From: Megalobrama amblycephala
Lineage: Eukaryota; Chordata; Actinopteri; Cypriniformes; Xenocyprididae
Length of the DNA: 64,000 bases
NCBI RefSeq assembly: GCF_018812025.1
Contig: NC_063049.1
Span: forward strand, 5,012,354 to 5,076,353
Direction of reading: 5' to 3'
This document shows, in pieces, positions 33,279 through 44,687 of the stretch. The first letter of the stretch is position 1. Each line of letters opens with the position of its first letter. The notes under the pieces were generated by a model. That model was not told the DNA's origin. It saw only the letters and a program-made list of their open reading frames with translations, and ran no database searches. The position numbers were made by a program, and so were the translations under genes.

Positions 33279-36200
33279 ATGTATCATATCGTGGAGTTTG
33301 TCAATTCAAAGGAGGTTGAAGTTGTCCACTCTAATTGGCTGGAAGGAGGCGAAAGTTTCTGGCCCCCTTTTGTATCTCTTGCAAAGCTCCGTAGGGCAAC
33401 TAAAGATGGGGTGATGCCAGGTGCTGACTGGACTCGATTCAGAGTCCGTGTGATGTATTCACATGGTATAGTAATGCTTTATTCTCAAATTACACAATTC
33501 CACACTTATTGAATTGAAACCTTACTGCACATGTAATATAATAAGGAGCCATTCCATTTAGACCTTATAAATTTATTGTTGACAGACGTGTATGAGATTG
33601 CCTGTGCAAAGCTGCTAGAGGCAACAATTACCTCTGATCTAAATACTGAAGATGAGGACAACAGGCCAGAGTACATGAAGAGAAAGAATAGGTAGGAGTG
33701 GCCCATAATTTCCTTCAAAGCATTTGAATGACTGTGTCAAAGGTTACCATACACCTGGGCAAACAATTAGGCCGCAAGCTAGAGGGCCTTACAATGCACC
33801 CCAACCTCCTGTCAAAATAAAAATTTAAAAAAATGTATTAAATATAATTTTTTATTCACTGTAATGACAAACTGAAATCCCAATGTAATACATTTTAGAG
33901 GTTGTAAAAGAATTGTAAGCAGCAGTGAAGAGGAGGAAGAGGAGCAGGGAAGGACCGCTGCACTTCGTGCCCCAACCAAAAAGAAAACTTACACTCAACT
34001 TGCACCAGCCCCCTGCATCCCATCTCTTGGTGGTAGGCCTGTTGCAGTTGGTACAATGGTTTCCATCAATCTTTTATATTAAGCATATGGGTGAAAGTAA
34101 TATAATGGCCAATTGCACCTTTGTGACAGCTCTAGGTGAATGGAGTCAGCCAGCTGGTCAAGGTTTTTGGTCCCCAGGCCATATTTCAGAGACCACAGTG
34201 GATCCCCCTTCTGATGCAAACAACTCGGCAGCAAGTCCGCGGGCTTCTCCCCTTTCAGCGAACATCACAGCGCTTAGTCCACCACCGTGGTCTCCAGTCT
34301 CCACTACCAACAGCCTGAGTGGCTACACCTACTGACACCCCAACCCATGCAGCAGCTGGCAGAAGTCAGTCATCAGACCAAACTGGATTTCAAGTAAGAA
34401 GGGCAAGAAAGCTATTCTATAGCCCATGGAGAGAAAAAAAATCACTTTGGTATACAGTACAGTCCAAAAGTTTGGAACCACTAAGATTTTTAATGTTTTT
34501 AAAAGAAGTTTCGTCTGCTCACCAAGGCTACATTTATTTAATTAAAAATACAGTAAAAAACAGTAATATTGTGAAATATTATTACAATTTAAAATAACTG
34601 TGTACTATTTAAATATATTTGACAAAGTAATTTATTCCTGTGATCAAAGCTGAATTTTCAGCATCATTACTCCAGTCTTCAGTGTCACATGATCCTTCAG
34701 AAATCATTCTAATATGCTGATTTGCTGCTCAATAAACATTTATGATTATTTTCAATGTTGAAAACAGTTGTGTACTTTTTTTTTTTTCAGGATTCCTTGA
34801 TAAATTGAAAGTTCAAAAGAACAGCATTTATCTGAAATACAAAGCTTCTGTAGCATTATACACTACCGTTCAAAAGTTTGGGGTCAGTAAGAATTTTTAT
34901 TTTTATTTTTATTTTTTTGAAAAGAAATTAAAGAAATGAATACTTTTATTCAGCAAGGATGCATTAAATCAATCAAAAGTGGCAGTAAAGACATTTATAA
35001 TGTTACAAAAGATTAGATTTCAGATAAACACTGTTCTTTTGAACTTTCTATTCATCAAATAATCCTGAAAAAAATATTGTACACAAATATTTTGTACAAT
35101 TGTACACAATAAATGTTTCTTGAGCAGCAGATCAGCATATTAGAATGATTTCTGAAGGATCATGTGACACTGAAGACTGGAGTAACGATGCTGAAAATTC
35201 AGCTTTGCATCACAGGAATAAATTACTTTGTCAAATATATTCAAATAGAAAACAGTTATTTTAAATTGTAATAATATTTCACAATATTACTGTTTTTTAC
35301 TGTATTTTTAATTAAATAAATGTAGCCTTGGTGAGCAGACGAAACTTCTTTTAAAAACATTAAAAATCTTAGTGGTTCCAAACTTTTGGACTGTACTGTA
35401 TGTGTGATGAGATTAAAACAACTTTTCTTTTCTTTTAGCACACACCACCCATACATGGCACACAAAACCGGTCTTGTGAGGAGGCTGTGCCCACAGGTAG
35501 AAATTCTGTAGGTCCGCGGGCTTCTCCCCTTTCAGCGAACATCACAGCGCTTAGTCCACCACCGTGGTCTCCAGTCTCCACTACCAACAGCCTGAGTGCT
35601 ACACCTACAGACACCCCAACCCATGCAGCAGCTGGCAGAAGTCAGACATCAGGCCAAACTGGATTTCAAGTAAGAAGGGCAAGAAAGCTATTCTATATCT
35701 CATGGAGAAAAAAGAAATCACTTTGGTATATGTGTGATGAGATTAAAACATCTTTTTCTTTTCTTTTAGCTCACACCACAAGTATATGACACACAACACA
35801 GGTCTTCTCGGGAGGCTGTGCCTACAGGTAGGAATTCTACAAAGAGATCTCTCTAGGTTTACTCTGACATATCTACGTACAATGTTTTGCTAGTAATCTG
35901 CTATGCCTGCATTTTCTTGTGTCTTACAGCAATTGCTAAGGAGATCCTCATCCAGCTCGATTCTATTAGAGAGCAGCAGTTGCTCATCCTGGTGCAGCTC
36001 CAAAAAATCTCCAGCAGTCAAGCAGTTCCAGACTTCACGCCAGACCCAACACATTTTGGGCTCCCACTTTCAACTATTGAGGAGCTACAATGTTTGGAGG
36101 AGACATTAAAGAATCCAGAGGAGAAGAAGAATTTGGTGAGTTAAATTATGGTTTAATCAGATCATTCCTAAAAGTCAGTCCCCACTCTCACTCATGCTAT

Positions 36201-36984
36201 ATTCCTTAAGTAACTAATAAGGTACATGTCTTTTTGTTTCAGACTGTTCTTCTTGGAATGGTCGGAGGCATGACTCTTAAAGACACAGTGGGGCGGGTCC
36301 TGAAAAGAACAATGAACTCTTCACTGGCGAGACTCATTAATTGGAGCGGGGCCAACCGAAAGCCTGCATTCAAAGGGCTCACTTTGAAAAGTGTGGTTCT
36401 TGGTGAGTGTCAGTGCTGGAAACTGCACTGTAGTGACATCCCAGGGCTCTACAGTGCGACTGACCCGAGGTTCTATGGGTGCACCCTCAGTTGACACTAA
36501 TAACAGCATATTGGCCATTTTTAAAATCTTATTTTAGTTTTAATATTTCTATACTCAAACTCTATTTAAGTTGGCTTGAAAAAGCCAACTTACTGATCTG
36601 CTATATAAACTTATTATTATTATTCTTCTGACCGAAAATTTGAACACTATCTCCTCCTAGACTGTTCAAGCTACAACCACCAAACTCAGCCCAGACCTTC
36701 AGACTGTTCTGACTCGGGTTGCTATATCTTTTCAGACTGATCCGACTTACGGTTTTCCTAAAAATGCTGATCAAACTTGGAAAAAATCCCATTGACTTTC
36801 ATTGACGGAATGTTCAAATGAGCCAAGACTTTCAAATTCCAACTGTCAAAATTCAAATTTAAACTATGGAAGCCCATTAGACTCAAACCCAATTAGACTC
36901 AAGTGCCATTCTATGTACTATTTCTAATCCATTGAAACTCATTCAAAATCATAAACCCATCATCTATCTATCTATCAAACTAAA

Positions 36985-37022
<38 letters not shown>

Positions 37023-37098
37023 ACTCATTCAAACTCATCTATCTATCTATCTAACTCATTCAAACTCATCTATCTATCTATCTAACTCACTCAAACTC

Positions 37099-37130
<32 letters not shown>

Positions 37131-37143
37131 CATTCAAACTCAT

Positions 37144-37192
<49 letters not shown>

Positions 37193-37245
37193 CATCTCAT
37201 TCAAACTCATCTATCTATCTATCTATCTATCTATCTCATTCAAAC

Positions 37246-37279
<34 letters not shown>

Positions 37280-38799
37280 CATTCAAACTCATCTATCTAT
37301 CTATCTATCTATCTATCTAACTCATTGAAACTCATCTATCTATCTATCTTTCTATCTAACTCATTCAAACTCATCCATCTATCTATCTATCTATCTGTCT
37401 GTCTATCTATCTATCTATCATCACTGGTAGCTGCCAAGCACTCCCTAGCAACCAAATGGAGTACCCTAGCAACCGTTTTGCAAAATCTATATCTCTGCAT
37501 CAGAACATCGTACAGACATGGGGGTTGGTTTATATTGTCAAGCAGCCTTTGGAGTATCATCATTGGTAGCTGCAAAGCCACTGCCTAGCAACCAAACAGA
37601 GTACCCTAGCAACCGTTTTGCAAAATCTATATCTCTGCATCAGAACATCGTAGAGAGATGGCGGTTGGCTCTTTTGAGTCATGCTAGCAATCTGGACTTC
37701 CAACATGCTACACATGCTAGCAGTGAATAGCTACATGCTAATAGTGATTAGCTAAGTGTTAAACTGGGCTAAGAACATGCTAACAACTCTATAAAAACTT
37801 GATAGTAACCATCTGTGACAACTACTAACCACTTAGCAACATCATGGCAACCACCCAGGTTACCATAGCAACCGCCTAGCAACCACCCAGAACACCCTAG
37901 CAACTGCCTAGCAACACCTTAGCAACCACCCAGGTTACCATAGCAACTGCCTAGCAACCACCCCGAGTACCCTAGAAACTGCATAGCAACACCCTAGCAA
38001 CCACCCCAAGTACCCTAGCAACCGCATAGCAACATCTTAGCAACCACCCCGAGTACCCTAGCAACTGCATAGCAACACCCTAGCAACCACCCCAAGTACC
38101 CTAGCAACCGCATAGCAACACCATAGCAACCACCCCGAGTAGCCTAGCAACCGCATAGCAACACCCTAGCAACCACCCCAAGTACCCTAGCAACCGCATA
38201 GCAACACCCTAGCAACCACCCCAAGTACCCTAGCAACCACATAGCAACACCATAGCAACCACCCAGAACACCTTAGCAACCGCATAGCAACACCTTAGCA
38301 ACCACCCTGAGTTGCATAGCAACACCCTAGCAACCATGGAGATTACCCTAGCAACCACATAGCAACACCCTAGCAACCACTCAGAACACCTTAGCAACCG
38401 CATAGCAACACCCTAGCAACCACCCTGAGTACCATAGCAACCTCATAGCAACACCCTAGCAACCACCCTGAGTACCCTAGCAACCGCATAGCAACACCAT
38501 AACAACCACCCTGAGTACCCTAGCAACCGCATAGCAACACCCTAGCAACCACCCCAAATACCCTAGCAACCCCATAGCAACACCTTAGCAACCACCCGAG
38601 TACCTTAGCAACCGCATAGCAACATCTTAGCAACCACCCCGAGTACCCTAGCAACCGCATAGCAACACCCTAGCAACTACCCCAATACCCTAGCAACCCC
38701 ATAGCAACACCTTAGCAACCACCCAAGTACCTTAGCAACCGCATAGCAACACCCTTGCAACCACCCTGAGTACCCTAGCAACCGCCTTAAGTACCCTGA

Positions 38800-38850
<51 letters not shown>

Positions 38851-39535
38851 AAACTAAATCTATCAAACTAAGTCTATCTATTGAACTAAATCTATCTAAT
38901 AAAACTTAAACTTTCAAACTGAAAAGCTTCAAACTTTTAAAACTCCTTCAAACTTTCTGGACCGGCTTTTTCAAGCCAACTTAAAGTTTGTCTTCAAACT
39001 TTTTTATCTAGTTAAAACATTAACATCATAACATTATCATGAATTGAAATGCATTAATGCCACTTCTGAGCCTCATTAAACAGTCTGTAAATATAACTAA
39101 ATGCCACCTCTGCAGTGCAAAGATGAATTATTACAGTATTTATTTATTAATAAGAGATGCCTCTTATTATTCTAACTCAATTTATGAATTTGACATTTAA
39201 TAAGGTTAAAATTTTATAGTCAAATATCTCCTTATAATGGGAAGGTTATTCTAGCCTTTTTAGAAGGTGCTCCTAAATTTTTGAATGTGCTCCTAAACTA
39301 AAAAGAAATGTATCCCTGCATCCAAAATAAGTTTTGGTGGTTTTATGAGTAAAATCACATGGTCATGCTGACCTCTTCTATCTTTGTGTTTTTCTCAGAT
39401 GCAGTCCGCCGGAATGCCCTGACCAAAGATAATACAGAAAAGGAGATAGAGCTCCTCATCACCAGGTGGCTGCAGCTAGCATCTGATAGGGATGGTGGCC
39501 GAAGCCAGAGGGCGAATAGACAGACAATGAATTAA
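33279..39535 (+). CDS. CACTA accessory protein, DUF4806-like, multi-exon
   Basis: Exons that I can phase: 33279-33465 ([20 protein letters not shown]), 33586-33691, 33899 to about 34033 (EEEEEEQGR), a duplicated S/T/P-rich block (34235-34395 region and 35512-35670 region) with small exons 35439-35496 and 35770-35827, 35930-36135 (helical [20 protein letters not shown], then [18 protein letters not shown]), 36243-36402 ([32 protein letters not shown]) and 39399-39535 ([20 protein letters not shown], stop). GT/AG borders and codon phases agree for exons 1-3 and the last three. The N-terminal [12 protein letters not shown] module plus C-terminal DUF4806-like domain is the usual second gene of fish EnSpm elements. 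Its function is unknown; DNA or transposase binding is a guess. The middle exon structure is uncertain. Confidence 0.7.
34235..35840 (+). repeat. Tandem duplication of an exon pair in CACTA gene 2
   Basis: Block A (34235-35510) and block B (35512-35840) match closely from GTCCGCGGGCTTCTCCCCTT through the small exon ending CACAG/GTAG. Block A is longer only because a 944-bp MITE sits in its intron. Without it both blocks are about 330 bp. The upstream exon reads GGCTACACC in A and GCTACACC in B, so frame may be kept in only one copy. Confidence 0.85.
34455..35398. mobile_element. TA-flanked palindromic MITE, 944 bp
   Basis: Termini CAGTACAGTCCAAAAGTTTG and CAAACTTTTGGACTGTACTG are perfect inverted repeats; the arms extend about 400 bp (for example GTTTCGTCTGCTCACCAAGG and its complement). 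TA flanks both ends (34453-34454 and 35399-35400). The matching site in block B (35726-35738, GGTATATGTGTG) is uninterrupted and gives the empty site. The TA target suits the Tc1/mariner group. Confidence 0.9.
36960..37420. repeat. (TCTA)n microsatellite with AACTCATTCAAACTC spacers
   Basis: Blocks of 4-13 CTAT units are separated by CTCATTCAAACTCAT words, giving a higher-order repeat of roughly 50-60 bp. Another (TCTA)n lies at 38804-38850. Confidence 0.95.
37814..38793. repeat. CCTAGCAACC minisatellite, ~43-bp units
   Basis: About 20 imperfect units built from CCTAGCAACCACCCCGAGTA and CCTAGCAACCGCATAGCAAC. Each unit has two or three RGCAAC words. Two full X-box-like palindromes, GTTACCATAGCAAC, occur at 37859-37872 and 37934-37947. 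Confidence 0.9.
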
Positions 39536-39601
39536 ACTGTTTTTTAAAGTTAAAAAATGTTGATATTGGAAAAATTCTTATTTGAACTGATTGATTTTTT
39601 T

Positions 39602-39603
39602 TT

Positions 39604-39636
<33 letters not shown>

Positions 39637-39655
39637 ATGAGAGAGAGAGAGATAA
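39602..39655. repeat. (GT)n(GA)n microsatellite
   Basis: GTGTGTGTGTGT then GAGAGAGAGAG, interrupted by GAATGAGAG, just downstream of CACTA gene 2. An AATAAA at about 39670 may serve as its poly(A) signal. Confidence 0.85.
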
Positions 39656-40175
39656 TGTGTGTTCAAGTAAATAAAAAATGCATTAAACATGAAATCCTTG
39701 TGCTTCCTTGTGTGTTTTATTTTCAGTTATGTTGCATAACGGTTGCTTAGCAATTTTAGTATTAACCAATCAATAAAATCAAAGTTTAAACAAGCCCAAA
39801 TAAGGAACGGGATTGGAGGGGAGCTTACGTTCTCTCACTCGGGGTTCCTCAATCGGGCCGCGTTAAAACCGAGTGCTCGGCCGTGTGCTCGGGGCGCGTT
39901 AAAACCGAGCGCTCGCAGAGCAATCGGACCTAGATTCATGCCGAGGATCGGCCGAATGTTCCAGCCTTAATCGTTCCGCTTTCGGCCCGCACAATTTTTG
40001 CTAGCTGGGAGTTTAACACATTTTCCCAAAGTTGAATGCATTTGTTTTCAAGGCCATTAAAATAAATAAAATGTAACAACATCACTAATGAAGAGACATA
40101 TTTCATTGACAAATCCAATAGTTTTTATTTAAACTTAGATTCAGCAAAACTTACCATGTTTTCATTAAAGAAAAA

Positions 40176-41412
40176 GGTTTTATATTCGCACATTCGGACT
40201 TCTGATAAATTCAGACTTTCCAATAAATGTGCATTAAATTAATGTTTGAGAATTTTAAATAGGCGACATGATATTGACAACCAACGATTGTCAACTTACA
40301 ACATTTTTCACAGTCGATCAAAATAGGCAAGTATTGTTTAATGGCATATTTACTTGCGAATGTCCACTGAATGTCCAATGTAGTGTGATTAACAAGGCTA
40401 TTGAATACGGATGTCCGAATGTGCGAATATAAAACCCACTTTACCCAAGTAGATAAAAGACAGCATGTTCAACTCTTTATTCACGTTTACAATAGTCTGT
40501 CTAAATCCTACATTGAACCAATACTATTTCTGACAACACGATCACACGAAAATGCGTATCAATAGTACGAGTTTGTAATCTCGTAGAATATACGCCAAAA
40601 TGAGTTTTGGCGTGCTTATGGTACGCAATTTTTCGCGTGCATATGATACGCACTTTATGGCGTATATGATACGCTCTTGGTTAGGATGGGGGTTGGGGGT
40701 TCGTACGTATAATACGCCATAAAGTGCGTATCATATGCACGCGAAAAACTGCGTACCATAAGCACGCCAAAACTCATTTTGGCGTATATATTCTACGAGA
40801 TTACAAACTCGTACTATTGATACGCATTTTCGTGTGATCGGGCTCATTTTTGAACAGTAAATGAGGATTAGCAGCAGGGAACTGTATCAGAATGGCATGT
40901 CGATATTGTTTTCGGTACATAGTCAAGCATAAAACACTATATGAATTAATATCGTACAGAATACGGGCCGATTTGACCAATCATATGAATGTTTTGGTGC
41001 TGCATACAAACATGCGCCATAAACCACCACACACAAACTCAAAAAGGAGATATCAAGCCGAAATATCGTTCTCCGTTTGTTAAAGGAAATGAAATAAAGT
41101 TTGTTAACTGGTAGACTACAACTCACCTCCCAATAGCAGCACTTTTCTCCACTTCGGTAAAGTTGGTTTTATATTCGCACATTCGTATTCAATAGCCTTG
41201 TTAATCACACTACATTGGACATTCAGTGGACATTCACAAGTAAATATGCCATTAAAACAATACTTGCCTATTTTGATCGACTGTGGAAAATGTTGTAAGT
41301 TGACAATCGTTTGTTGTCAATATCGCTGCTTAAAATTCGCAAACATTAATTTATTGCATATTTATTGGAAAGTCTGAATTTATCAGAAGTCCGAATGTGC
41401 GAATATAAAACC
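40176..41412. repeat. Inverted pair of ~255-bp TIR units
   Basis: Unit 1 (40176-40436) and unit 2 (41165-41412) are inverted copies. Each has its own 21-bp inverted ends (GGTTTTATATTCGCACATTC..). The pair could be two insertions of one MITE or the long arms of a 1.24-kb foldback element. A separate 302-bp palindrome sits between them. Confidence 0.8.
40539..40840. mobile_element. 302-bp near-perfect palindromic MITE
   Basis: Arms of about 140 bp: CGATCACACGAAAATGCGTA ... and its complement, with GGCGTGCTTATGGTACGC and CGCGTGCATATGATACGCAC inside. The small loop is TTGGTTAGGATGGGGGTTGG. A second copy is at 58482-58736. Rich in TACG/CGTA words. Confidence 0.88.
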
Positions 41413-42574
41413 AACTAAAGTCTTTTCTCCGGTTCTTTCAGGATCGCGTAGGCCATTAGATTAGCCGGTTGTCGTCGCAATCACGGTCAGTCTGCGATGT
41501 CACTTGATTGAACTGGTCAGAATCCCCAAGATTGAGCGATGTATTGCGCTTTCAGTGTTTTATTAAATAAATTATACATTGCGACATTATACTTCACCTG
41601 AGTGACTGAGCGAGGGGATTCAGACGACGACCGTGACGTCAGCAGCTCTGATTGGCTGAAGGCAGTGAGCAACAAAATCTGATTGGTCACAGACCAAGTT
41701 GAAGAGACATTTGAATTCTGATAAGTTTAACCACTCGACATATTTTTTCGCATTACTTGTGCTGCTGGTGTGTTGTTTAATATAGATTTGTGTGTACGAT
41801 TGTAAAATGATTCTGCCAGTGTAAACTTAATAAACATTTACACATATTTGGAAATTGCATAGGCTACACTGCATATACTAAATGGGCTTGTAATGCATTC
41901 TGAAATAAATAGCACAAGTAATATAATGAATTCCAAGGATGAAGAAGTAAACTTAAAAAATATACTCAAATTTAACATTAGATACACTACCTTAGATACA
42001 CTACCTAAATATACCTCAAATATATTTTTATGAAGTGCAAATAAATACACTTTTAAAAAATAAACTGAACTTACACTTCAAGTATATTTTTCGTATATTA
42101 GAAAATATACTAAAGTACAATTATTTTAAAGTGTGTTAAAAGTTGCATTGTGAAAATATGATACTAATATACTTTTTATATATTTAATGATAGTACATTT
42201 TTTGTTAGTATATTTGCAGTGTACTATAGAAAAAGGGAATATATTTAAAATGCAATAAAGTATACTTTTTTTCACTAGGGTGTAGTTACCAGATCGTAAA
42301 AAGCGTTCACGTCCTCGTAGACCTCGTAATTACAGTTTGTAAGCTGGGAGTTTTCTGAAAGCTATATGTACCACGTGGCCGCTGTACCACCTGACTGCTG
42401 TAGATTGATTTATTAGGCATTGATAGTGGTGCCATGGAAACGCATAATTCCCAGTCCAAGGACCAAAAGGACGTGAACAGCTCCGAATATAACATCACGT
42501 GTTGTCATTTCAAGATTCCGGTAAATCTTTTTTTACAGTCTATGTGGTAAATACGAGGTGACGTGAATGCAGCT

Positions 42575-42810
42575 TTAGCTTGTATCTCCCCCAGAAAGAG
42601 GGCGGAGCTTCCCATTTTTCACCAATAGCAAATTTCCATCTGCTCACACACTCTAGTTACCAGGCAGATTTTCTAATATCAGGTTTCACAGAGCAAGGGG
42701 ACTTAAAGGCACAATTAATGATAATGAGTTCATACAAATATGCCACCAACTCATTCATATTTTCTTTTATGGGGATTTTGCATAGGGGTTACATGAGCAA
42801 CAGCGTTTTA
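42575..42810. other. Short spacer of giant TTAA element
   Basis: AT-rich DNA between two TTA-flanked elements; no gene seen. The plus-strand frame 42580-43038 crosses a transposon boundary and is not credible. Confidence 0.4.
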
Positions 42811-44122
42811 AGGTGGTCGCACACCGGACTCGAAGCTCAGCGCCGCGCCACGTCTTTAAAATTAGAACGCATTGTTTTCTATGAGTGTACACACGCGGCG
42901 GTGTCCAGCAACGACTCAAAATCCTGCCGTGCCACAGAGCGCCATGTACGTTGTTTTACATTAAATGTACATTATCTTTCTCTCAGATCGTCGGTAATGT
43001 ACATACTGACTTCACCCTGTGCTGCAAGATACATTTAGTTTTACACTTTTAGTTTAACAGCTTGAAGTCTAAAAATGTATAATAAACATAGCCTTTTCTT
43101 TCCTTTTGCTTTGTTGTGCCATTTTTCCATATACACTAACCTCAGTGCGAAATATAGGCATATGTAACGTTTCCCTGTTGACGTAAAACACTCCCATAGT
43201 GCAGCTCTTCTATCAGGAGTAGAGTCAAAATTGAGCTTGTGCGTATATTAGTGATGTTACGTATGACACTGAGGTTTCCATGTGCGTATCGCGCATGCCA
43301 CACAATTTCTAGCGAAGCCCCGTATCGGGGTGTGTATTGGTCACGTGATCGATGACAAATGAAGCCTCACTTTCTATCCAATCACGTGCGCGTTTTGCTT
43401 TGCGTATCAGAAGGTTCGAACCACAGATCTTACTTAACGAGTCCTCGTTGGCTCAGTCTGGGGCGCGTTTCCCGAAGCGAACTATGGTCGCAAGTTAAGT
43501 CGTTACCAATAGAGTTCAATGGGACTTACGACCATGGTTCACGATGCTTTCGGGAAACGCACCCCTGGTTGATGGGTCAATAAAAATAATTAACACAATT
43601 GTATCCCCTTTCTGTCTTTCCTACAGTTACACAAGCACTATCAAAGTGTCATAAGCATATTTAAAAACAGATGATCCTATAACACAATGTCCTTTTTCAC
43701 TAGTGAATGCGTGTAGAGATAAATAGTACATTACATCATCTTAAATCATGTAAGGTCATATTATATTTTATTGTCACACTTTAAAGGGTAAATTAATTTA
43801 TTTAATGGACAAATGAAACACACAGGTAAGGCTTTTATTTGTACACATAACATTGAAATTGTGGAGCGTGTGGTGGTTACGTCATCTGACAGAGCTTCTT
43901 CCAAAAGCTTCTGGCTGATATGTTTTAAATAAGCACCAGATGGCGCTGTTCTCGACACTCTTGAAGCTTTGATTCTTTTCCCGGAACAGTCAGGGGAAAG
44001 CCTCAGTGCTTCATGAGGCTTCATTTACCCATCCCTAGCGTATATAGTGTGCGATACCTGTGAGTTGTCAGAGACGCAACGCTGCACGGCACCGAGCTTC
44101 GCGTCCGGTGTGCGACCCCCTT
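42811..44122. mobile_element. Harbinger-like element with GGTCGCACACCGG ends
   Basis: Left AGGTGGTCGCACACCGGACT follows TTA (42808-42810); the right end (AGTC-like, CCGGTGTGCGACCCCCTT in complement sense) is followed by TTA (44123-44125). Inverted similarity continues through GAAGCTC/GAGCTTC. Inside are another MITE (43462-43564) and a hAT-like GAAGCCTCA repeat (about 43357-44038, right end ACCCATCCCTAG). No transposase. Confidence 0.6.
43462..43564. mobile_element. ~100-bp palindromic MITE
   Basis: GGCGCGTTTCCCGAAGCG at left pairs with GCTTTCGGGAAACGCACCC at right. ACTATGGTCGCAAGT and ACTTACGACCATGGTT form the inner stem. Confidence 0.8.
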
Positions 44123-44213
44123 TTAGAGGTGTTTTTGTTCTGATGGAGAAGGGTATGACAGTCTGATGGCACTGACAACACAGGATGGAAGAACCATTAG
44201 TTGTTTTACCTTT

Positions 44214-44683
44214 TTTTTGTAAACGGCGTTTGACTTAGTATTTGCACGTTCAAATTGTAAACACTGAGTCGGTACTTCCGCCTATGTCAAGCGTGACCTT
44301 TTTTTTTTTTTTTTTTAGTCAAGCGTGCACGTGACCTTTTCATATTACGTGACGTCACGAACGCGCATCGCAGAACAGAGCAAGGCGAGCATTTGTGCTT
44401 ATAAAACTTAAACTTTTTTTATTTTATTTTTAAATGACCGATCGTTTCGCTAGATAAGACCCTTATTCCTCGTCTGGTTTAATTTAAAGCCCTTTGAAGC
44501 TGCACTGAAACTGTCATTTTGACCTTGAATCATTTGGTGCCCATTGAAGTCCATATGGAGAAAAATCCTGGAATGTTTTCATCAAAAACCTTAATTTCTT
44601 TTCGACTGAAGAAAGAAAGACATGGACATCTTGGATGACATGGGGGTGAGTAAATTATCAGCAAAAGTTTATTTAAAAGTGAA
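44214..44683. repeat. Right TIR of giant TTAA element
   Basis: Reverse complement of the left TIR with small indels. It has an extra 30-40 bp containing a T run and a repeated GTCAAGCGTG near 44290-44335, and lacks the final CTAATCCT before TTAA. Confidence 0.85.
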
Positions 44684-44687
44684 TTAA

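Larger units (their letters stand above)
36570..38980. mobile_element. TTAA-flanked, satellite-bearing element in CACTA intron
   Basis: Left GTTGGCTTGAAAAAGCC and right GGCTTTTTCAAGCCAAC are inverted repeats flanked by TTAA (36566-36569 and 38981-38984). The left end alone folds as GTTGGCTT/AAGCCAAC. The interior consists of a unique block (36600-36955), (TCTA)n, two copies of a GTAGCTGCCAAGCACTCCCT / AGAACATCGTA segment (37428-37660), a TAGCAACC minisatellite and (TCTA)n again. No coding capacity. Confidence 0.8.
26453..40009 (+). mobile_element. CACTA/EnSpm element with two genes, 13.6 kb
   Basis: Inverted termini CCCAGCTAGC (26453-26462) and GCTAGCTGGG (40000-40009) with AG on both flanks (26451-26452 and 40010-40011). 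Subterminal regions are GC-rich with CTCGGC/GCCGAG words on both sides (26470-26530 and 39840-39960). Gene 1 is an uninterrupted 652-aa Transposase_21-like ORF (29170-31128) preceded by a 5' exon with a GAG/GTAAGT donor at about 27183. Gene 2 is spliced (33279-39535). Introns hold MITEs and satellites. The intact transposase suggests recent activity. Confidence 0.82.
25662..42280. mobile_element. CCCTAGTGAAAA-ended element, split by CACTA insertion
   Basis: Left CCCTAGTGAAAAAAAAAGTA and right TATACTTTTTTTCACTAGGG are inverted repeats. TG flanks both ends (25660-25661 and 42281-42282), a possible 2-bp duplication. The left part (to 26452) and right part (about 41850-42280) are built from AAGTATACTT-type words on both strands. 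No coding capacity seen. A third, degraded copy of the left end is at 57729. Confidence 0.7.
25632..42574. mobile_element. TTA-flanked element containing deeper insertions
   Basis: Left AGGTGCGTTCACG..CCTCGTAATT follows TTA (25629-25631); the right end, AAATACGAGGTGACGTGAATGCAGCT in two parts, is followed by TTA (42575-42577). About 20 of 26 terminal bases match in inverted orientation. Only about 30 bp of the left side precedes the next nested insertion at 25662. Its own sequence on the right is 42281-42574, including a repeated GTTCACGTCCTCGTAGACC. Confidence 0.55.

Noticed and set aside
36960..38850. CRISPR-like regular repeat array
   Set aside because: The units are simple tetranucleotide and minisatellite repeats without unique spacers, in an animal-type genome.
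42580..43038. 152-aa plus-strand ORF
   Set aside because: It crosses the left boundary of the TTA-flanked element at 42811, so it is unlikely to be a single ancestral gene.
43413..43460. tRNA-like words GGTTCGAACC and TTGGCTCAGTCTGG
   Set aside because: The B-box-like word lies before the A-box-like word, opposite to tRNA order, and no cloverleaf can be drawn; the second is cut by a MITE.
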